Position numbers and translations under genes: made by a program. A DNA stretch of 12,225 nucleotides from Nitrospirota bacterium (GTDB taxonomy: Bacteria; Nitrospirota; Nitrospiria; Nitrospirales; Nitrospiraceae), in NCBI GenBank assembly GCA_016235225.1, contig JACRLS010000058.1, positions 1 to 12,225 on the forward strand. Reading direction: 5' to 3'. Below the pieces are notes generated by a model. The model had not been told where the DNA came from. It did not search any database and saw only the letters and a list, made by a program, of their open reading frames with translations. Below, in pieces: positions 6,869 through 12,225 of this stretch. How positions within the stretch are numbered: position 1 is the first letter of the stretch; every line of letters starts with the position of its first letter.

Positions 6869-7555
6869 ATGCGGACGGTTGCGCGAAACCAACGGAAAAC
6901 ACAAGGCTGTCGGCAGGCCGTGGTGGGAGTCCTGTTCGGCCTGGGCCTGGTTGTCGCCGGGCCTGCACAAGCCATCGACGTGAAGCTGACACTGGACGAG
7001 GCCAAGAAAGTTCTGGACGAGTCCCGCGCCGCCATGGCGCATGCCGGAAAGGCTGCGAATTCGAAGGACGAATTGGATAAGGTTCGCAAGCAGGCCTCCG
7101 CGACGGTCGTCGTCGGGGCCGATCCTGAAAAGGATCCCTGCGGCACCAGCGCGGTGTTGTTTACGAAGCGGTTCCGATTGGGCGAGTTCGGTCGAAAGGA
7201 AGCCGCCGAATCCAAGGCTCAGGGGCATGACGTGCGTATGCCGGACGAATTCATCAAGAAGCTCCTGGAGATGCCGAATTTGGAGGTGGGCCTGCAGTTT
7301 TGCGGAGACGATGAGTACTTTGCAGAAGGAGCCCAGGTGGTGATTCAGCAGGGCTCCAAGAATGTCAAAGCCGTGGATATGGGAAAAGCTTCAAAAGGTC
7401 GCCCGGTCTCGAAAGATGGCCCGCCGTACCGGACCAATCTGTCCGCCCGGTTCGCCTATGCCAACTTCGATCCCGCCGCCAAGGCCAAGCTGATCATCAC
7501 CTTGATGGACGGCAAGATGCTGGAGGTCGACGCGGATTTTTCAAAGGTGAAGTAA
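6869..7555 (+). CDS. Secreted protein of unknown function
   Basis: I do not recognise this family. The start ATG 6869-6871 is set by the ribosome site AGGAGGGG at 6858-6865; an upstream in-frame GTG at 6821 would overlap the promoter. The product is 228 residues with a signal peptide: basic N-region (residues 1-16), hydrophobic core (18-31) and a probable signal peptidase I site after AQA at 33-35. The mature part starts with a charged, probably helical region (36-80), then a beta-rich, soluble-looking region. It holds only two cysteines, C91 and C145, which could form one disulfide after export. No lipobox, membrane segment or heme-binding CxxCH is present. The stop is TAA. It has its own promoter and stands alone between maf and the DUF6502-type gene, so context gives no function. 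A periplasmic location is inferred from the signal peptide only. Confidence 0.8.
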   Translation: MRTVARNQRKTQGCRQAVVGVLFGLGLVVAGPAQAIDVKLTLDEAKKVLDESRAAMAHAGKAANSKDELDKVRKQASATVVVGADPEKDPCGTSAVLFTKRFRLGEFGRKEAAESKAQGHDVRMPDEFIKKLLEMPNLEVGLQFCGDDEYFAEGAQVVIQQGSKNVKAVDMGKASKGRPVSKDGPPYRTNLSARFAYANFDPAAKAKLIITLMDGKMLEVDADFSKVK

Positions 7556-7834
7556 GCCGCCGGCTAGATGTGGACCGAGCCCTTCGTGTCCGGCCGTTCC
7601 TCAAGATGTAACGTATGGGGGGTAGTGGGACAGCCCTCGCTGCTCCCTCAGCGTTATGTGCGGTTCTCTCCTCCATCAGTCCTCGCGGTAGTACACCCAT
7701 CAACTTCCTGACAGGCTGCGCCGGAGGCGGAGGTCTTGGCTCTCCTGACAGGGAGGCTGTGTGAACTATGAAAAGAGTGTCCGCGACGCACCCCTCATGA
7801 CATCGAAGTCATTTGGGAATAGGTTCCCAAGACT
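7556..7834 (+). other. Intergenic region between the secreted protein and DUF6502-type genes
   Basis: This 279-bp stretch holds no convincing gene. A 47-codon open frame at 7568 has no ribosome site and no recognisable product. It contains two copies of CCTGACAGG (about 7708 and 7745), a small inverted repeat ATGAC/GTCAT (7797-7801 and 7808-7812) and the stronger inverted repeat at 7813-7830. No intrinsic terminator with a T-run was found. Confidence 0.5.
7813..7830 (+). promoter_or_regulatory. Perfect inverted repeat just before the DUF6502-type start
   Basis: TTGGGAA (7813-7819) and TTCCCAA (7824-7830) are exact reverse complements around TAGG, ending 4 nt before the GTG start at 7835, where a ribosome site would be expected. 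It could be an operator or an mRNA hairpin that hides the start. Function is inferred from position only. Confidence 0.5.
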
Positions 7835-8674
7835 GTGAGGTCCACAGATTCGCGCCCGCTTGCCGCCGCCACACTCAACCTTCTGCGCCCTCTGGTTCGA
7901 ATCCTTCTTCGGAATGGTGTCTCCCATCGGACGTTGGCCGACTTGGCCAAGCAGGTCTACGTCGACGTGGCCAGGACCGAGTTCGGAATCGACGGCAAGA
8001 AACAGACGGTCTCCAGAATTTCCATTTTGACCGGTCTCACTCGGAAGGAGGTCCAACGGCTGCTCCAGGAACCTCCCGAACCCGATGCGAGGATAACCGA
8101 GGAATACAACCGGGCCGCACGGGTGATGACGGGATGGGTACGCGATCCGGACTTCGGCGACGGGAAGGGCCATCCGATCCCGCTCAAGATGGAAGGGAAG
8201 CGCGCCTCATTTTCGGCGCTTGTCAGGCGGTACAGCGGCGATATTCCCGTCCGGGCCGTGTTGGATGAACTCCTCCGGGTCGGAGCGGTGAAGCGTCTTC
8301 AGGACGGGAGAATCGGCTTGCCGGCTCGGGGCTTTATCTCGCAGAAGGGCCTGACGCACAAGGTCACTATTCTGGGCTCGGATACCGCCGACCTGGTTGA
8401 GACGATCGAACATAATCTCTACAAGAGCCCCACCAGACCTCGCTTTCAGCGGAAAGTCATGTATGACAATGTGCCGGCCGAGGCGGCGAAAGAGTTCCGT
8501 GTCTTGGCTGCGGCCCATGGCCAGGAGCTGTAGGAGACGCTGGAGCGTTGGCCGTCGTACCGCGATCGTGATGTGAACCCTTCCACGAAGGGGGCCGGAC
8601 GAGTCCGACTCGGTATGGGCATCTATCACTTGGAGGAACGACTGGATTCCGGGCCGGGGGACACCTCTTCATGA
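7835..8674 (+). pseudogene. DUF6502 family protein, interrupted by an in-frame TAG near the C-terminus
   Basis: The open part (7835-8533) encodes 232 residues with the order I recall for DUF6502: LLRPLVRILLRNGVS (16-30), a helix-turn-helix-like segment KQTVSRISILTGLTRKEV (56-73), EEYNRAARVMTGWVRDPDF (89-107), SFSALVRRYSGDIPVRAVLDELLRVGAV (125-152) and PRFQRKVMYDN (202-212). After TAG at 8531-8533 the same frame continues for 46 residues (ETLERWPSYRDRDVNP...GIYHLEE) to TGA at 8672-8674. This matches the family's usual C-terminus, so TTG or CTG to TAG by one base is likely. Function is unknown; the HTH-like segment suggests DNA binding, which is inference. The start is GTG 7835 without a clear ribosome site. 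The gene ends with an ATGA overlap to a following stub. The product without the last 46 residues may or may not be active. Confidence 0.85.
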
Positions 8675-8754
8675 GCGCGTCCTCCCAACGATGGGTGCTG
8701 ACTCTCGTCCTCTTCGTGGGCCTGGGCGCTCATCGCGGTACGGGCGTGCCGTAG
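8671..8754 (+). pseudogene. 5' remnant of a secreted protein gene downstream of DUF6502
   Basis: ATG 8671-8673 overlaps the DUF6502 stop (ATGA). The 27-residue product starts with polar residues, then a hydrophobic run (WVLTLVLFVGLGA), like a signal peptide, then HRGTG and a stop. The last 25 nt overlap, on the opposite strand, the 3' end of the Fe-S oxidoreductase gene. From memory, DUF6502 genes are often followed by a secreted DUF5666 protein that begins this way with a Gly-rich segment; here only the leader remains. The break probably lies near 8728. It was too short to be noticed as an ordinary gene. Confidence 0.55.
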
Positions 8755-9785
8755 TAGGTGTCCACCATCACGCCGATTTCTTTGAGCATGGGAGTGGGCA
8801 GGGTCCCGCCGGCGCACACGATCACGGCGTCGTTCCGGAGCCGCGTCACCTGACCTTGGCTATCCAGCGTGACTGAGTCCGGGCCGATTTCCTTGACGGT
8901 GCAATTGAGGAACACCCGAATCTTGTTCTCCGCCGCCCGCTGTTTGAGCTGTTGCCGGTTCTTGTCTTTGGGGCGCGTAAAGATTTCCTCTCCCCGGCAG
9001 GACAATGTCACGGTCGTGCCCGGCTCGGCTGACACGGCGAGCACGGCTTCCGCCGCGCTGACACCTCCCCCCACCACGTGCACATGTTGATGCCGGTACT
9101 GCTCCGCATCGATGAGCCGATAGACCACTTTGGGATGTTCTTCCCCAGGCACCCCCAGCTTCCGGGGCGTGCCTCGTCGGCCGATGGCGAGCAAGACATT
9201 CTTGGTGCGGTAGGCCTGCTTGGACGTCTTGACCTGGAAGCCCTCGCCCGTCTTGGTGAGGGCTTCCATCCGCTCGTCGAAATGTTCATGGGAGCCGCCT
9301 CGGCTCTTTCGGATCGCTTCCACGGCCTGCCTGCCCTGCTCGACCCCTTTTCTGATCAGCCCCATGCCGCCCAATTCTCCGGCTATAAAGATGCCGGGCA
9401 CGTTCGTCTCGAAGGTCGGCTTCACGAGCGGGATATCAATGCCGCGCTTCTCCGTGCCGAACACCAGCCGGATCGCCTCGATCGGGCAGGCGGATTCACA
9501 AGCCCCGTGTCCGATGCAATGATCAGGTTGCACCAGCACTGCCTTCCCATCCACGATCCCCAAAGCATGCTCCGGGCAGGCCTTCACGCAGGCGCTGGAC
9601 CCGATACACAACGTAGGATTGATCACCGGGTGCAGGGTGAGGGGCTCTGGGATGCCCGATTTGGCGGTCTCTTCCAACTGCGCGCGGTACCGGCTCTCTT
9701 TCTTCCGGTGCCGACGCCGGTAGAGCGTCACGATCAGGATCAAGGGGACGAGATACAGGAGGGCGGTGATGAACGACAGGGACAT
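8730..9785 (-). CDS. Fe-S/NAD(P)-binding oxidoreductase lacking its FAD motif
   Basis: The product is 351 residues. An N-terminal membrane anchor (about 4-21) followed by RRRHRKK is succeeded by two ferredoxin-type motifs, C60-C66-C70P and C90-C96-C100P. Then come PLVKPTFETNVPGIFIAGELGG (120-140) and GRQAVEAI, a pyridine-nucleotide-disulfide-reductase-like segment with AIGRRGTPRKLGVPGE (200-215), an NAD(P)-binding motif VVGGGVSAAEA (237-247), and a terminal CAGG (324-327). Relatives I know place an FAD-binding GxGxxG domain of roughly 100 residues between GRQAVEAI and ERMEAL. Here those are joined by about ten residues (161-170), so an in-frame deletion is suspected. In each ferredoxin motif the second cysteine is replaced (S63, H93); similar forms occur in the family. 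It starts 15 nt after ccmI and is probably part of that operon. The stop is TGA. A role in electron supply to cytochrome c maturation is conceivable but unproven. Confidence 0.8.
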   Translation of the reverse strand: MSLSFITALLYLVPLILIVTLYRRRHRKKESRYRAQLEETAKSGIPEPLTLHPVINPTLCIGSSACVKACPEHALGIVDGKAVLVQPDHCIGHGACESACPIEAIRLVFGTEKRGIDIPLVKPTFETNVPGIFIAGELGGMGLIRKGVEQGRQAVEAIRKSRGGSHEHFDERMEALTKTGEGFQVKTSKQAYRTKNVLLAIGRRGTPRKLGVPGEEHPKVVYRLIDAEQYRHQHVHVVGGGVSAAEAVLAVSAEPGTTVTLSCRGEEIFTRPKDKNRQQLKQRAAENKIRVFLNCTVKEIGPDSVTLDSQGQVTRLRNDAVIVCAGGTLPTPMLKEIGVMVDTYYGTPVPR

Positions 9786-9800
9786 GGTGCCACGAGGAGG

Positions 9801-11087
9801 TTACGGCAGCTGCGTGTCGATCACAATGCTGAGACGGTCGGTTCCGGGTTGAACCGCCTTCTGGCTCGTGCCTTGGAGGTCTCCGCTCTTCGGCGTCGCG
9901 TCGCCGGACTTCGAGAGGCGGGCGACCACCACGACCGGCCCAGCGTCCGACAGTTTTCGCGTGGGCATGGGGCTGTTGCTGTCATCGAGGCGGAAGGTGA
10001 ACGGGAGATCTTTCCGGCTGGCGCGGACGATCGCGACCGGCATCGGCGGCCCGTCGACCGATCGCGCAAACACAAACAACGTGTCCGTCGGAGAGCCTTT
10101 ACCCGCAAGGCTTGGCGCCACCGTGACGGTGCCGCTGATAGCCCGCGACGGTCCGGCCTTGCCGGTTGATGGGGCCTGTCTCGTGGGGGTGGCAGAGGCG
10201 GTCGTCGGTTTCGGCCCTCCGCCGAGTTCCTGGGCTTCCGCGATGCCGTTCGTCAGTTCGTGGATGACCTCCTGGTCCGCGTCCGGAGGGAGATTGGCGC
10301 GGGCCTGTTCCCAGTAAGCGGCCGCCCGCGCATAGTCCTTTCGGTCGAAGGCCACCGTGCCGGCCAGCATGAGGGCTTTGACGTTCCGCGGGTCGGCCTT
10401 GATGGCTAGTTGGATCAGCGCCTCGGGCTTCCCTTCCAGCTTGCGACCGTGCAGGACACCCAACGCATCGGCGTAGTCGGCCAGCAACTGCGCATCGTCG
10501 GGAATGAGTTGCATGGCTTTCTCATAGATCGGCACCGCCTCGGCATGACGGCCGAGTTCCACATAGGATCGCGCGAGCAAGGCCCACCCTACGCCGTCGT
10601 TGGGACTCTGTGCGAGCCGGCGCTTCAGGCGCTCAGCCAATGAATCGAGTCCGCCGGGGGCCTGGTGACCATATTCCGTCCCCACCTGGTCCGACACCGA
10701 TGGCCGACTGGGATGCATGATGGCGAGGGGATTGCCGAGTTTCAGATACAACAACGTACTGCACAACGGAATCGCCACGATGAGGATTCCGGCCAGCACG
10801 CGATGGTCGACCCGCCGTCGAGTAACGGTCGGTGTGGTCTGGGGCGGTCCTACCTCTTCCAGCAGGCGCCGTTCCAGTTCACGTCGTGCCTGCTGGTACT
10901 GCACGTCGTTGAGCACGCCGTTCTTGTGATCCTGGTCCAATTCGACAAACTGTTGCCGGTAGACGGACCGCGTCTTGTCCGGTTCTCCTGTCGGGTCCGA
11001 AGTGGCGTCTTTGAGCATCGGCCATAGCAGGAGCCCGAGGGTCAGGAGCGTCAGCGCCGATGCGATGAGCCAGAATGTGAGCATCAT
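9801..11087 (-). CDS. ccmI: c-type cytochrome biogenesis protein CcmI (CycH-like)
   Basis: The product is 428 residues. CcmI is the inner-membrane apocytochrome c chaperone of System I, presenting apocytochrome to CcmF/CcmH. Transmembrane helix 1 is at about 4-23, a cytoplasmic coiled-coil-like segment rich in Glu/Arg/Gln at 42-78 (YRQQFVELDQDHKNGVL), and helix 2 at 97-115. The periplasmic part has TPR repeats (about 164-198, SPNDGVGWALLARSYVELGR, and 219-265), an Ala/Thr/Pro linker (288-315), then a beta-rich domain from ISGTVTVAP (317) to the end. That C-terminal domain, with LFVFAR, PFTFRLDD and ARLSKSGD, is the CycH-type domain of larger CcmI proteins. The start is ATG 11085-11087 followed by a second ATG, overlapping the ccmH stop as ATGA, so translation is coupled. 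The stop is TAA. No key element appears missing. Confidence 0.93.
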   Translation of the reverse strand: MMLTFWLIASALTLLTLGLLLWPMLKDATSDPTGEPDKTRSVYRQQFVELDQDHKNGVLNDVQYQQARRELERRLLEEVGPPQTTPTVTRRRVDHRVLAGILIVAIPLCSTLLYLKLGNPLAIMHPSRPSVSDQVGTEYGHQAPGGLDSLAERLKRRLAQSPNDGVGWALLARSYVELGRHAEAVPIYEKAMQLIPDDAQLLADYADALGVLHGRKLEGKPEALIQLAIKADPRNVKALMLAGTVAFDRKDYARAAAYWEQARANLPPDADQEVIHELTNGIAEAQELGGGPKPTTASATPTRQAPSTGKAGPSRAISGTVTVAPSLAGKGSPTDTLFVFARSVDGPPMPVAIVRASRKDLPFTFRLDDSNSPMPTRKLSDAGPVVVVARLSKSGDATPKSGDLQGTSQKAVQPGTDRLSIVIDTQLP

Positions 11088-11551
11088 GACCGCTTGGCTC
11101 CGCCGGTGAGCAGCTGTTCCACGCGGCGACGCTCCTCTTCCGACAACGCGGCATCGGGCAGGGCGCCGGCTCTGCGCTTGACCGTGAGGATCAGCGCCGT
11201 CGCTCCGGCCGCGAGCAACAGGAACGGCCCGACCCAGAGCAGGACGGTGGTGACTTTCAACGGCGGCCGGTAGAGCACAAAGTCCCCATAGCGGGCGACC
11301 AGGAAGTCCAGGATCTCCCGATCGCTCAGGTTGCGGGCGATCATGTCGCGAACTTCCCGGCGCAGATCCTCGGCCAGCGGCGCGTTCGAGTCGGCCAATG
11401 TTTGGTTCTGGCAGACCAGGCAGCGCAACTCGGTGGCCAGCCGCTTCAGCCGCGCCTCCGCCTGGGGGTCCTCAGCCGGCGGGCGCGCATCATCGGCCGC
11501 CGCCAGGTGCGGCAGTACCGTCAGCAATAGGAATAGCAGGGTTCGCATCAT
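11084..11551 (-). CDS. ccmH: Cytochrome c maturation thiol-reductase CcmH
   Basis: The product is 155 residues and corresponds to the short CcmH/CycL type without TPR repeats, which here are in CcmI. It reduces the apocytochrome CxxCH disulfide, or forms a mixed disulfide with it, before heme attachment. A signal peptide (1-19, cut near LAAAD) is followed by the periplasmic active-site motif LRCLVCQNQ with C44 and C47, the conserved RDMIARNLSDREILDFLVARYGDFVLYRPP, and a C-terminal transmembrane helix (about 102-123) ending in basic residues. The final 25 or so residues are a charged cytoplasmic tail. The start is a double ATG (11551-11549, then 11548-11546); the first overlaps the ccmG stop as ATGA. 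The stop is TGA. Confidence 0.95.
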   Translation of the reverse strand: MMRTLLFLLLTVLPHLAAADDARPPAEDPQAEARLKRLATELRCLVCQNQTLADSNAPLAEDLRREVRDMIARNLSDREILDFLVARYGDFVLYRPPLKVTTVLLWVGPFLLLAAGATALILTVKRRAGALPDAALSEEERRRVEQLLTGGAKRS

Positions 11552-12075
11552 CGGGTCTGCAACTCTCTGACGAGCGGGAGAATCTTCTTCTGGAGCACGT
11601 CCTGATCCACCGGCCCGATCTGTTTGAACCGGATCACCCCGGCCTTATCGATCACGTAGGTTTCCGGCACCCCATAGACGCCGTAATCGATGCCCACGCG
11701 CCCCGATTGATCCACTGCGACCGCAGGGTAGGGATTCCCCCACCGTCTCAGCCAGGTCAGGGCTTCGTCCCGCTGGTCTTTATAGTCCATGCCGTAGATG
11801 GGCACCTCCCCGGCCTTGGCCAGCTGCATCAGCACCGGATGTTCATCCTTGCACCCGCCGCACCAGGAGGCCCAGACGTTGAGTAACCAGACCGTCCCCG
11901 TCAGTTCTTTCGGCGAGAACAGCTTCTCGGGATCGTGCAACTGCGGAAGAGCAAAATCCGGCGCCACCTTCCCGACCAAGGGCGACGGCACTTCACGAGG
12001 GTTGAGCGTCAGCCCGACGGCCAGGAAGCCCACCACGACCACAAAAAGTCCGAAAGGGAGAAGAAACCGCTTCAT
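11548..12075 (-). CDS. ccmG: Periplasmic thiol:disulfide oxidoreductase CcmG (DsbE/TlpA-like)
   Basis: The product is 175 residues. CcmG is a membrane-anchored thioredoxin-fold reductant in the periplasm that keeps apocytochrome or CcmH thiols reduced. A single N-terminal anchor is at 4-23. The thioredoxin-like domain follows: APDFALPQL (38-46), LLNVWASWCGGC with active-site C72 and C75, a central GMDYKDQRDEA segment typical of DsbE, and the cis-proline loop GVPET (P137). The CxxC interior is GG rather than the more usual PT or VP. Length matches the family. The ATG at 12073-12075 overlaps the ccmF stop as ATGA, and no separate ribosome site is visible, so coupled translation is likely. The stop is TGA. 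Its place between ccmF and ccmH makes CcmG preferable to a generic TlpA. Confidence 0.95.
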   Translation of the reverse strand: MKRFLLPFGLFVVVVGFLAVGLTLNPREVPSPLVGKVAPDFALPQLHDPEKLFSPKELTGTVWLLNVWASWCGGCKDEHPVLMQLAKAGEVPIYGMDYKDQRDEALTWLRRWGNPYPAVAVDQSGRVGIDYGVYGVPETYVIDKAGVIRFKQIGPVDQDVLQKKILPLVRELQTR

Positions 12076-12225
12076 GTGACGGCCTGTCCGACGGGTGGCG
12101 AAGCGACCGGGGCCTGGCTTTCCTCGAGGCGCCGGCCCAGCCGATACCGGCGATCACTGATCGCAAGGGCTCCACCCAATGCCATGACCACGCATCCACC
12201 CCAGATCCAGTCGACGATGGGTTTG
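12072..12225 (-). CDS. ccmF: Heme lyase CcmF, C-terminal fragment (runs off the window)
   Basis: Only the last 50 residues are inside the window; the 5' part lies beyond 12225. The frame is read from 12224. It begins KPIVDWIWGG, continues with a hydrophobic helix (about 9-22) and AISDRRYRLGRRL, the characteristic end of CcmF after its last transmembrane helix, then a Pro/Ala-rich cytoplasmic tail and TGA at 12074-12072. CcmF joins heme, delivered by CcmE, to the reduced apocytochrome. The operon position directly before ccmG supports the call. It is too short to appear as a full open frame with a start codon. Confidence 0.88.
   Translation of the reverse strand, partial: KPIVDWIWGGCVVMALGGALAISDRRYRLGRRLEESQAPVASPPVGQAVT

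Noticed and set aside
7568..7711. 47-codon open frame in the intergenic region
   Set aside because: No ribosome site, no known motif, and composition like the surrounding non-coding DNA.
5154..8533. Full reassignment of TAG to an amino acid in this organism
   Set aside because: The DHH and LOG genes terminate at TAG with complete domains before it and nothing plausible after it. Kept only as a low-probability readthrough question.
9078..10169. 363-codon plus-strand open frame across the oxidoreductase and ccmI
   Set aside because: Shadow frame crossing the junction of two well-supported minus-strand genes; its composition is Arg/His/Gly-rich without motifs.
1..12225. CRISPR arrays, tRNA or rRNA genes, insertion sequences, phage or toxin-antitoxin genes
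   Set aside because: Looked for on both strands. There is no spaced direct-repeat array, no cloverleaf with a CCA end, and no transposase, integrase or toxin-antitoxin motif.

Overview
The window is high-GC bacterial chromosomal DNA. It most resembles Nitrospirota (Nitrospira-like). The grounds are the style of the truncated receiver protein at the left edge, the System I cytochrome c maturation genes, the Fe-S/NAD(P) oxidoreductase beside them, and short heptad intergenic repeats of a kind I associate with Nitrospira. This assignment is inference; no rRNA or marker gene is present.

Left part (1-3224, all minus strand). Reading in the direction of transcription from 3224 down: a LOG-family nucleotide-binding protein with a good sigma-70 type promoter, a DHH/DHHA1 phosphoesterase, a rhomboid intramembrane protease, and a CheY-like receiver gene cut off just after its phospho-acceptor aspartate.

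Middle (3359-7555, plus strand). First comes a DUF692/MNIO (multinuclear non-heme iron oxidative enzyme) protein with an unusual C-terminal extension. Its 5' end lies inside a palindromic dispersed repeat. Next is a tRNA-dihydrouridine synthase gene interrupted by one in-frame TAG, coupled by a TGATG overlap to maf. A separately promoted gene for a secreted protein of unknown function follows.

Right-middle (7556-8754, plus strand). A DUF6502-type gene is broken by a second in-frame TAG near its end. It overlaps (ATGA) a stub that keeps only the signal-peptide region of what was probably a secreted protein.

Right part (8730-12225, minus strand). A tight ccmF(partial)-ccmG-ccmH-ccmI operon has 4-nt ATGA overlaps at each junction. 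It is followed 15 nt later by a Fe-S/NAD(P)-binding oxidoreductase that seems to have lost its FAD-binding dinucleotide motif by an in-frame internal deletion.

Two themes stand out. (1) The MNIO protein looks like a natural fusion of a peptide-modifying iron enzyme with an HvfC-like partner domain; this is the best candidate for something undescribed. (2) Five lesions occur in about 9 kb: a truncated receiver, two amber stops, a truncated secreted protein and an internal deletion. They may mean local gene decay, amber readthrough, or assembly/consensus errors. TAG is also used as a normal terminal stop by two intact genes here, which argues against full TAG reassignment.
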